This document shows, one piece after another, positions 9,449 through 19,300 of a stretch of 64,000 nucleotides of DNA. The DNA is from Fallopia convolvulus (Eukaryota; Streptophyta; Magnoliopsida; Caryophyllales; Polygonaceae). The number at the start of each line of letters is the position of its first letter. Position 1 is the stretch's first letter. The translations under genes were made by a program, and so were the position numbers. A model generated the notes under the pieces. The model made no database searches, was not told the origin of the DNA, and was given only the letters and a program-made list of their open reading frames with translations. Where the stretch lies: contig OZ024721.1 in assembly GCA_964016875.1 (NCBI GenBank), forward strand, positions 1,059,001-1,123,000, given 5' to 3'.

Positions 9449-11512
9449 TCACAGTTCGTCATGTCCATGCACAGGGTCGGGCCTAGAGTGGTCATGGAGG
9501 TCGAGACCGTGGTTTTTATGAGGCAAGACAGCGGCCAAAGAGGGCCAATTAGGAGTTATTTTCTTGGGTCCACCAATGATGTAGTCTCTAGTGCCTCCAG
9601 GAGCAAAGTTGATGAGCGCATATTGATCCCCTTTGAAAAGATATGCCTCATTTGTGCTATGGGAAGCAAAGGTTGCATCGATTCCGCTCTCAAAGATGGT
9701 GTTCTTCAAGCTATAAAACCCTTCCGTGATCTTCTTAGGTCCGCCAATGAGCTTTGGTTGTTTATAGTTAATGAGAGCGTATTGGTTCCCTTTAAAAAGG
9801 TAAGCTTCGTACTTTACTGATGACTCGAATGCAGCATTGACACCCTTCTCAAAGTCAGTACCTTCAAAGAAAGGGAACATCTCGACTATGTTCAAAGGTC
9901 CTTTGATAATATAGTCATCGGTTGTTCGAGGAGCAAAGTTGATGCGGGCACATAGGTTGCCTGAGAAGATGTAGGCTTCTTTACTGTCATGAGACCCGAA
10001 AGCACAATCAATCCCATGCTCTGCAAAGGTCGTGTTTCCTAGGGAAGGAAATCCGTTACATATAAGAAGCGGCCCGTTTAAGATCCTGTCTTTTGTAGAG
10101 CCAGGAGCATAGTCTATTAGCACATACTCATTCCTCATGAACAAGTAGGCTTCATTGGTGTAGTAAGAACGAAAGGCTGCATTTATGTAGCTGTCAGTGT
10201 TGGGCACCTTCTCGGCATACCATATGGAAGTTGCACTTGGGGTATTACTACTCGTGTTGGTTGGGAATACTGATCGTTTGTCCCTTCTAGGTTGGGGATC
10301 AGTGTAATTGATGTTGAGTAGTTCCCTTCTATTGTTTATCATGCAATAATCTATTGGGTTTTGGATGGTAAGGAGTCTTCTTGTTGGGTGAGATGCAGGG
10401 TCGAAGTATGGGTTTATTAGCAAAGTTTGATCCACTCTCTCCCGTCTCAAATGCCCCGCCCTGCATCAACATTTAAAAAAATATATTTTTTTATAATTTT
10501 ATTAATATATAAAATATTTTCTTATAAAAAACTCATTGGGTTTTCGGGTCGACCTGAAAGCCCGATGAGTTTTTCTAAAAAAAAGTTTTTGGGGTTTGTG
10601 TGTAAAAATCATTTTTCAACCAGATTGACTTTGTCAAACGGGTCGACCCGCAAACCCGACGAGTTTTTCAAATGCCCCGTCCTGCATCAATATTTTAAAT
10701 ATATATATATATATATTTTTATAATTATATTAATATATAAAATTCAAATCGACCAGCAAACCCGACGAGTTTTTCTAAAAAAACATTTTTTTGGGTTTGT
10801 GTGTACAAAAAAACATTTTTCAACCCGATTGACTTAGTCAAATGGGTCAACCCGCGACCTGACCCGTTAGACCCGTGGGTCGGGTTGCGGGTCATTTTTT
10901 TTTGCATGTCGCGGGTCGGTGGGGTCAACCCGTTGAGCATCCATAAAAGAGTAAAGGGTTTACTTACGCGGTGCCGACAAGTCTGAAACGCTGAGCAGAG
11001 CGAATATATTGACGGTTGATACCAATGACAAAGGCGACTTCGTCTTGGGCTTGGTATCTATAATTGGCAAGAGTCTGAGCAACCCAAATGCCACCAGGAG
11101 CATATATTTCGTAGCGCCATACCTCACGGTCTCTATAACTGTTAGTCTGGGGAGTCCACTCACTACTAAGGGTGGTGCTAACAAAGGCATAGTTGTTTTG
11201 GTGCGGTTGCAAAGGTGAACCTGCATAGTAGACATAGTCATGGATGTTGTAGTAAATGTTGTCTGTAGTGTTCCCTTGTGCATCTGCTCGGAACCCATTT
11301 ATGAACACCTGACTCGGTTCAAGAGAGCTCCACCGGAAAACATGTCGGTGTATGTCCTCTTCATTGTAGCTACTCCTATACACCACAGACTCGTAGTTGT
11401 AGTGGAACAGAGCTTGTACTAACCCATCTGCCTCTTGCTCTCCTTCTGTCCCAACTGGTTGAGCTAGGTGCGCTGAGCATCCTCTGCTTAGCTTATATGT
11501 TGGGATTGCCAT
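9449..11512 (-). CDS. ADP-ribosyltransferase (enterotoxin-A-like) fused to hemopexin/albumin-2 propeller, copy 1
   Basis: Two exons: 10968-11512 (donor GTAAGT) and 9449-10460 (acceptor TGATGCAG). Phases join exactly, giving 518 residues. Exon 1 is an R-S-E-class mono-ADP-ribosyltransferase fold resembling heat-labile enterotoxin A chains: R46 in VVYRSS, S112 in FVSTT and E158 in QDEVAF. The Q-x-E signature, not E-x-E, in the catalytic loop argues against arginine as target. Residues 186-271 form a linker. Residues 272-490 are four hemopexin-type repeats (SYINAAFRSYYTNEAYLF and similar) closely resembling legume albumin-2 (PA2). A His/Asp-rich tail ends in HDEL, the plant ER-retrieval signal, yet the N-terminus (MAIPTYKLSRGC) is not a signal peptide. 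Enzyme activity, target and a defence role are inference; the domain assignments are by motif. A small upstream exon could have been missed. Confidence 0.8.
10449..10960. repeat. Repeat-built intron of copy 1
   Basis: The 507-base intron (10461-10967) is almost wholly repeat. The acceptor-side sequence aaatgccccg(c/t)cctgcatcaa occurs at 10449 and again 221 bases on at 10670, each followed by an A/T run and a gggtcgacccg(c)aaacccgacgag block. The donor-side part is a dispersed gggtcaacccgcgacctgacc motif. It is likely transposon-derived. Confidence 0.7.
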
Positions 11513-11981
11513 CCTTTTCGTTTGACTCCCTTTTGTTAAATATAATGAATTATGTGTACGATGTATCGTATAAATATATTAATTTAAAAATGATAACAAT
11601 AACAAAATATTTTTTCATTAATTTTCAAAATTATCATTTATTTGAGATAAATTCTATATTGATATATGAAAATTATTAGGACACATATTAAATATCGTTT
11701 AAAAAATAATCAAGACGAACATGTCACAATATTCTTCAAATTTGTTCACTTTTACACAATAAAATATAACTATGCAAAACCTTTTTTGTAACTATGTCAT
11801 TTTTTAATCAACCAAAAATAATTTAGTTGTTTTTATATAAATCAAAACTAATTAAATTATAAATTAGAGATTTACAATTAAATATAATAAAGCTAATCCA
11901 CTTTTATAATTAATTATCTCTTCTTCTACCAAAATTTAACTAATGCGATATTGATTTCTATGCAAATATAACCTTACTTTA

Positions 11982-12311
11982 GGGCTTGTTTGGTTGAATG
12001 TAGGAAGTACAATTCCCAGAAAGTTATTTCCTTTGATTTAAATTCCTATGATTTAAAATTCCATGGAATTGAGAAAATGTGCTTGGTTGAAATTTTAATT
12101 TCATAATTTTAAATAAAGGAAGTTAAGATTTTACATAAAAAATGGAGAAATTGAAATTTAAGGGATGCTAGGTAACTCTACTTCCCACAAAACGTAGGAC
12201 GTTAAAATTTCCACGAATTTAAATTCACGTGATTTTCCGTCATAATTTTTTAACCAAACATTTATATTTAGTTTTATTTTAGGTGATTTAAAATATTATC
12301 CAAACAAGCAC
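11982..12311. mobile_element. PIF/Harbinger-type MITE upstream of copy 1
   Basis: The 330-bp element is bounded by TTA on both sides (11979-11981 and 12312-12314). The termini are GGGCTTGTTTGGTTGAATG and the complement of GTGCTTGTTTGG. The matching element is at 28284-28617 in copy 2, so it predates the duplication. Confidence 0.8.
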
Positions 12312-12396
12312 TTAGTTACATAGGACCTCAAAGGAGAGAAAAATAGATGGAGTAACTCATTCAAACTATTTACATACTCAAAGTCGTGTGATTTTT

Positions 12397-12432
12397 CAAT
12401 TATAGATACCAAGCCCAAGACGAAGTCGCCTT
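12397..12432 (+). repeat. 36-bp inverted piece of the catalytic-loop exon, copy 1
   Basis: An exact inverse complement of 11031-11066 in exon 1. It therefore carries, on the plus strand, the sense codons for residues about 150-161 (NYRYQAQDEVAF). It stands about 885 bases upstream of the start codon, flanked by unrelated AT-rich DNA. The same relation exists in copy 2 (28707-28742). Confidence 0.9.
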
Positions 12433-13066
12433 GTCAAATTAAATAACCATGAACATCTAAATTTATCAAATTTATCTCGTAAACTTTTACTAATGGGTGC
12501 TAACTATGAGAGTAGAGTAACGAGTTCATTAAAATCTTTACAACACTAAAAGTTATCCCTCAAAGATAAATAAATGCACTAATCTCCCCTATTCAATCCC
12601 CTCCAAACCCCTATTCAATCCCCTCCAAATAAAATAGTATTCAAATAAGAGTAATAAGAGTATTTACTTTGAATTATATGCTGATGTTCTGAATAACGAG
12701 TCACTTCTTGCTTCCATTTTACTTAAATTAATTAACAACTAACATAAAAAATGACTTCGTCCAACGGACGAGCAAAGTCATCTAAGTATTTATAACAAAT
12801 GCTAATAAAACATGAAGGGTAAACATTCAAGAACTAGCTAGATAAAGCTTAGATACTCATACCTTAAGTACCTGAAAATACCTCAAAGTTTTCCTGCTTG
12901 CTAAAAGATTTATTAGAGATTTTATCAAAACAGATGATCTTTTATTTTTTGCGTGACCTTCTTGTAATACAATAAGGGGTTTTTATAGGCCTTCGAACGA
13001 TACTATTTTGCTGGTGCTTTCAAGGAATCCTGCTTTAATGAAGGAATCCAAATTCGCTACACCTTA
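12433..13066. other. 5' flank of copy 1, no supported feature
   Basis: AT-rich sequence largely shared with copy 2. No TATA box or exon can be assigned with confidence. Confidence 0.4.
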
Positions 13067-14023
13067 GTTCTTGTTTGGTTGAATGGGCAAATCACGGGAA
13101 TTTAAATTTGTGAAAATTGTATTTCATGGAATTTGCGAAAAAGTATTTAGTTAAAATTATTTACGTAGGAATTAAATTTCTATATTTTGTTTAGTTAAAG
13201 TTAAAATTCATGAAAATTTAATTAAAATTAGGGAAATTCCTTTTGGTGCCCCCAAGATTTTGCCTTATCCTTTTGGTGCCCAAGAAAAAAACTTATTCCT
13301 CTTGGTACCCCTGAGGTTTTGGCTTTTCCCGTTGACGCCCCTCCCCGGTTCAAATTAGCTAATTTCAAGCTTACCATTATGTTCATCACCCTTAAATTAG
13401 TAGGATTTAACTCTTAAAACACTTAAATTCATAATCAAACTACATCAATTTGAATTTTTAAACAATCTTCTATTTTAAGGGGTTGTTTACAAAATAGTTT
13501 AAAAATTCAAATTGTTATAGTTTGGTTATGAATTTTGATGTTTTAATATTCAAATCCTACTAATTTAAGAGTGATAAACATAATGGTAAGCTTGAAATTG
13601 GCTAATTTGAACCGGAGAAAGGCGTCAACGGGAAAAGCCAAAACCTCAAGGGTACCAAAAGGAATAAGTTTTTTTCTTGGACACCAAAAGGAAAAGGCAA
13701 AAACTTAGGGGCACCAAAAGGAATTTCCCTTAAAATTACTTTAATAACCGTTAACAATAAAAATAGTAACTTAACTTTTGGGTAAAAAATAAGAGATTTA
13801 TAATTTAAAAATAAAAAAAAATGATGAAATTAAAATTTACCTATGCCACCATATTAATTGTAAGTCCCCTATTTTATAGGAAATACAATTAATTAAAATT
13901 TAAATTTATGTATTTTGATTTTAATTATTTTTTAACTAAACACATGTATTTATTTTTACTTCCTAAAATGTTGTAATTCATTAAAAAAATTATAAAACTT
14001 TAAGTGTCAACCAAACCGAGCAG
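13067..14023. mobile_element. PIF/Harbinger-type MITE interrupted by a MULE-MITE
   Basis: Ends GTTCTTGTTTGGTTGAATGG and the complement of CTGCTCGGTTTGGTTGACAC lie between TTA duplications (13064-13066 and 14024-14026). The copy 2 counterpart (29060-29527) is uninterrupted. Here a 499-bp element is nested inside. Confidence 0.75.
13231..13729. mobile_element. Foldback MULE-type MITE with 9-bp target duplication
   Basis: The two halves are long inverted repeats starting GGGAAATTCCTTTTGGTGCC and running for about 180-200 bases with mismatches. The flanks TTAAAATTA (13222-13230 and 13730-13738) are an exact 9-bp duplication, the Mutator-superfamily length. Copy 2 shows the empty site with a single TTAAAATTA at 29211-29219, so the insertion followed the segmental duplication. 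Confidence 0.9.
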
Positions 14024-14184
14024 TTAGAATTCAACTTAAGTCATGTTCTAATATCTTAGGTGTGATGGATTTCAACACTCACAGACATGCGATCGATGCT
14101 TCATGGACATGTGTCGTCTACTATCCTCAATGAGGACTCATCATCTTTTCCAAATGTGAGTATATTGAAATTAAAACTATTCTT

Positions 14185-14419
14185 TTTTTTTAACGAGGGA
14201 CCATCTTTGATGGTAAACCCTAGGTCCGTGAACTAGCCGGCAAAACGCATGAACCAGGTAAACAGGCTTGCACCGACCGGCTCGACATAGTGATAGGAAG
14301 AATGGTGAGACTTGGTTTTTCACCCAAGTGTAAGGGTGGAGGCAAGGATCGAACCTGAGACCTTTCAACATCTCCCATCCCTCTTACAGTCTTACCACTA
14401 GGTCATCCCATGTGGGACT
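14185..14419 (-). mobile_element. tRNA-derived SINE
   Basis: On the minus strand it starts AGTCCCACATGGGATGACC. An A box (TGACCTAGTGGTAAG) and a B box (GGTTCGATCC) follow within 80 bases, and it ends in poly-A (the T run at 14183-14192). Direct repeats attaaaactattctt flank it (14170-14184 and 14420-14434). It is absent from copy 2, so it inserted after the duplication. Confidence 0.9.
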
Positions 14420-14740
14420 ATTAAAACTATTCTTATTCTTATTAGTCGTGGTGGCCACAAATATATTCTAGTGGCCACCCGAATTATTCCCCTTCAATTA
14501 TTAATATTCTTATTCTTTTTATCGTATCAAAGCTATTTTTATTCTCTTTTTTCTTATATTTTTAATATAGAAAATTTAGAAATATCATCATCTCAAAATC
14601 AAATGGAGAATTTTTATTAAAAATAACTATTATTCATAACCCACTAACATTAAATCAAATTTCCTATTTTAAAAGTAAGTCCTTATTCAAAAATATACAT
14701 TATCCCATCAACATCAAACCTAAGCTTACTCCAACAAAAA

Positions 14741-16090
14741 GATCACTCAAGACGATATATTATAGTATTGGTATACATATTTTTTTATAAAGGTAAGAAT
14801 TCGAAAACCAGACAGGCCTAATAAACCGAGAGGCCGCACTTGGCGGCAGCCGAGACTGACTAAGATGTAAAACAGACTAAAACATGCTAAAAGATCGAGA
14901 AAGAAGAAACAAACAACCAAAAAGAAAGACTAATAGCGAATTTAGGCTTGAGCTGAGTAAGCACTATAGGAAGTGCCCGACAAAACGGTCTATCCAAATC
15001 ATGGTGTGTGAAAAAGGATTGTTGACATTCCTTCCACCGAGATGAAGGATCTTCAGAAACCACAAAGCACACCAGAGGACCTGGCCCCAAATGACTATGT
15101 CCGAAACCTAAACTCAAGTCCCTACTCTTTGGAGAAGTTCTATCTCACTCGATCATAACAACTCATCCAACCTGCAAACCAAAAAAACACCAAAAAGTCT
15201 ACACGCAAGTCATCAAGACAAAGGCTTATCATTCTTAAAAGATCTTAAGCTGAAAAACTATTAAATAAGAGCATAAGAAACTAAGGTTCGATCAAATTGA
15301 ATACTTAAAACCATTCGAAACAATAGTAAGTAGAAGGGCTAAAAAGGGCTCCAATTACACAAGTAGTCCACCAACAACAACTCGAAACAACCGAGTAGCC
15401 CAATTGGAGAAACCACAAATGGAAATCAGGAAAAGAAAAGTCGATGACATAATCAAAGAAAAAGTTGGTTGACTTGTTTGATAACAGTGAAATCTCATAG
15501 TAACGATGCTCAAGTCAGATTGGCCTAGACTCAAAGTTTGGAACACGTTTTCAACACTAAGACCAGCGAAAGAGTGTTCAAGAAATTAGGGTCGATTGGG
15601 GCATCTTGTTCTTCATAGGGAGCCTCTTCATACAGAGCCTGAAAAATCTCCGACCCTCTCTAAGAGAGGATTGGAGATTTTTCAGGCTTTCTCAACCATG
15701 AAGATAAGGAGACCCCTACAAGCGGGAGAGGCCAAAACCCTAAAAACGAATTCGAAAAAACAGAAGCGAAATCCAAAATTGAAAGAGGGATATGGATCAA
15801 AACCACTACTTGAAACAACTAAAGATTTATCAGATCTCAAAGCAACACAAAAGGTAATCAAATTTCTACAAGAAAGAATTATCAAGGCTTGGTCAGAGAG
15901 ATTTACATTAGGAGAGAAAAGCGATTGGAGCTTCTTGCCCTTGTAGCGATCAGATTTCATGCCTTTGGATTGGTCGGAGCTTCTTGCATTTAGAATGATC
16001 GAAGGACCACTTCTTTCTCAGTCATGGCACAAGGCTTTCTAAACCAAAATTTCTAGAGAGAGGTTGGAGCTTCTTGTTCCTTTTTGGGTT
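14741..16090. other. Unassigned DNA between the duplication and the first copia element
   Basis: It is less AT-rich than the surroundings but has no recognisable protein or RNA. Phrases such as ggagcttcttg recur around 15930-16070. A strong hairpin at 15637-15687 is listed separately. It may be an old unclassified repeat. Confidence 0.35.
15637..15687. repeat. Near-perfect hairpin
   Basis: A 15-base arm gcctgaaaaatctcc pairs exactly with 15673-15687. The intervening bases add a further cctctc/gagagg stem closed by taa. No U-run or tRNA feature accompanies it. Confidence 0.8.
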
Positions 16091-16097
16091 TTATAAT

Positions 16098-16303
16098 TTA
16101 GTTTTTTTTGGTGGGCTGGCCCTCGTCCAGTTCGACACTTTGTGCCTACGTTCGGACGGAAGTGTGGTTGGACCTCGTAAGGGGTGTTGCTCCTCCCAAG
16201 CCTCTCTGCTGCATCTACACCGCCAGAGAGTCTCGAACTCGAAACCTCTGGACAAATGCTTAAGCGATCTAGCGCCAATTACCACTAGACCAAGAGGTAC
16301 TTG
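16098..16303 (-). mobile_element. Second tRNA-derived SINE family
   Basis: On the minus strand there is an A box (TGGTCTAGTGGTAATTGG), then a B box (GTTTCGAGTTCGAGAC) about 50 bases later, then a body ending in poly-A (the T run at 16098-16105). ATTTAGT occurs on both sides as a possible short target duplication. Confidence 0.7.
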
Positions 16304-16343
16304 GTATTTAGTATTGGTATACGTATGAAATACATATTGGTAG

Positions 16344-19300
16344 TATTAGGATAAGTTTATCTTAGGATGATTTATTTCTTATGTAATTATATGTATTTAT
16401 TTCTTTCCTTGTAAATCCTTAAGGCCCAAGCTAGGGTTTCCTATATATTGTAAATCTTATCAATGAGAAGATCAGAGGAAATTCTCACAATTGACTGCGT
16501 CTCTGATTTCACATGGCATCAGAGCCAAAACCCTAAAACACTTTAACCTACCCTCGTGTCTTCCTCCACAACATCGATCTATTCAATTTTTTTTTCTTGA
16601 TCTTGTTCTAAGTTACTTGAACAGATCCATGGCCGACCCTACTACCGCTGCTGATCGCCGAAGTCTTGTGCCGGGTGTATTGGATATCGAATGGCAGAGG
16701 ATGTTTGAAATGCTCCAGAAATTTAAAGGCACCGATGAGGACAAACTGATGGGTAAGCTATCGGGAGAATGGATCTTGGACTCCGACGCCTCTTACCATA
16801 TGACAGGGCACCGGGAATTTCTTACAGATTTGCATTCTATTCCTCCCTCAACTATTTTATTGCCTGATAACTCTCAATCTATATCTTCACAAGCAGGAAC
16901 TATCATATTTAATTCTCATTTGAAAATTGAGAATGTGTTGTTAGTTCCTCAATTTCAATGCAATTTGATCTCTTTGGGAACTCTGATATCTGATTTGGAT
17001 CTTATTGTCACTATGACTGGTAAGTTGTGTGTGCTTCAGGACCGCATTTCGAGGACGGTGATTGGGGTCGGTGAAGCAAGGAAGGGGGTCTTTTGGCTAT
17101 GCTCGGGTCGCGGGGTCGAATTTGCTGCTGCTGTTTCGGTTTCGTCTGAGCTGCTACGTCAACGCCTTGGTCATCCTGCATATCAGTCTATTTCACATTT
17201 GCCTTGCCTTAATTCTACTAAGAATTCTACTATTGAACCATGCTTTGTTTGTCTTCAGTCTAAACAAACACGTGATAGTTTTGCTTTAAGTTCTAATAAA
17301 GCAGATGACCTTTTTGCTCTTATACATGCTGATGTTTGGGGACCTTACAGTGTTCCTTCTACATGTGGTGCTTCCTATTTCTTGACTTTGGTTGATGATT
17401 ACTCGCGTTGTGTGTGGGTTTATTTGATCGCAAATAAAACTGAAGTGCCTCGGTTGGTACAAAATTTTGCTGCTTATGCTCAAACTCAGTTTCAAAAACA
17501 GATTAAGCGTTTTAGAACGGATAATGGTACAGAATTCTTACCGTTAAAACCGTTTTTTTCTTCTAATGGCATCATTTTTGAGACATCATGTGTTGCTACA
17601 CCACAACAGAATGGTCGTGTAGAAAGAAAACACCGCCATTTATTGAATGTTGCTCGTGCTTTACGTTTTCAGGCGTCCTTGCCTCTGAAATTTTGGGAGA
17701 ATGTGTTCTGACTGCTGCATATTTAATTAATAGAACACCTTCAAAGGTACTACTTTCCAAAACACCTTATGAGATTTTGTTTGGTACATCTCCTTCATAT
17801 GATCATATGCGTGTTTTTGGATGTCTTTGCTATGCTTCTAAATTGCCTAGACCGTCGGATAAATTTGCATCTCGTAGTAGAAGGTGCATTTTCATGGGAT
17901 ATCCGTTTGGTAAAAAGGCCTGGCGCTTATTTGATCTTGATTCTGAAATGTTTTTTGAATCCCGGGATGTTGTGTTTGATGAGACTATCTTCCCGTTTGC
18001 CACTGCACCTGTTACTATGCCTGTTTCTGATTCCGATATTGATTCTGCAAATCCCTCTGTTTTTGATATTGTGCCTGCGCCGCCCATTGTAATGCCATCT
18101 GATGACAGGGGGAGCTCAGAATCTCCTCCCGTGCCTTCAGTTCCTGAGCCAGCTACAGCTCGCCGTAGCACCCGACCTCGCCAACCTTCCACTCGGCTTC
18201 GTGGCTTCATCTGTAACACAACCCGAGCTGCAGACCCCCCCTTGGCTACTCCTCACACCGCCCCGACATCGTCCTCAAGTACTCCCTATTCTATTGCGAA
18301 TTATGTTACTTGCTAGAATTTTTCTAAACCACATTCTGAGTTCTTAGCAGCAGTCACGACCACTGTTGAGCCGAGATCTTACAGCGAAGCGGTACATCAT
18401 GCCGAGTGGCGCGATGCTATGTTGGCTGAATTGGCCTCTTTGGAAAAGAATGGCACTTGGACACTTGCAGATTTGCCTGACGGCAAAAAGCCCATTGGTT
18501 GTAAATGGGTCTTTCGGACTAAGTATAAATCTGATGGTTCCTTTGAGCGACACAAAGCTCGTCTTGTTGTTCTAGGGAACAAGCAAGTCGAAGGCATTGA
18601 TTTTACTGAAACTTTTGCTCCTGTTGCAAAGATGACATCAGTTTGAGTTTTCTTATCTATGGCGGCTATTCGTGGTTGGTCTCTTCATCAAATGGACGTC
18701 CACAATGCTTTCTTGCATGGCGATCTTGATGAGGAGGTTTATATGAAACCACCTCCTGGTTTTTCAGCACCATCGGGCAAGGTCTGTCGTCTTCAAAAAT
18801 CTTTATATGGTCTTCGACAAGCCCCTCGTAACTGGTTTGCTAAACTTGCTTCCGCTCTTCTATAGTTTGGTTTTACGCAGTCTTATGCTGATTACTCTTT
18901 ATTCTCTCTGAGTCGACGTGGCTCTATTTTGCATATTTTAGTGTACGTCGATGATCTGATTATTGCCGGTGACAACCTGGCTGAGATTTCTCGGGTCAAG
19001 TCTTATCTTAGCTCATGTTTTCACATGAAAGATCTTGGTATTCTCAAATATTTTCTTGGTTTGGAGGTCGCCCATGGCAAGGATGGCATTTATCTCTCTC
19101 AGCGTAAGTATGCGCTTGAGATTTTATCAGAGGCCGGTCTCCTAGGAGCCAAACCTGCCAGTTTTCCGCTTCCACAGAATCATTCTCTCAGCACTGTTTC
19201 TGGTCCAGATTGTGCTCATCCAGATCGTTATCGTCGGCTTATTGGACGGCTTATTTATCTGACCATCACTCGGCCTGAGTTATCTTATTCTGTTCATATT

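Larger units (their letters stand above)
9078..14740. repeat. Segmental duplication, copy 1
   Basis: This block matches 20385-30269 from attttactaacacc through to ccaacaaaaa, covering the ADP-ribosyltransferase-hemopexin gene, its 3' flank and about 3 kb of 5' flank. Relative to copy 2 it has extra insertions at 13231-13729 and 14185-14419, and it retains about 240 bases around 12520-12780 that copy 2 lacks. Confidence 0.9.

Noticed and set aside
9461..9820. 119-residue plus-strand ORF (and its twin at 25730)
   Set aside because: Antisense to the hemopexin exon, an artefact of its codon use.
14185..14419. tRNA gene suggested by A and B boxes
   Set aside because: No cloverleaf closes around the boxes, and the poly-A tail plus target duplications show a SINE.
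14887..15117. 76-residue minus-strand ORF
   Set aside because: No recognisable motif, composition like random frame; not reported as a gene.
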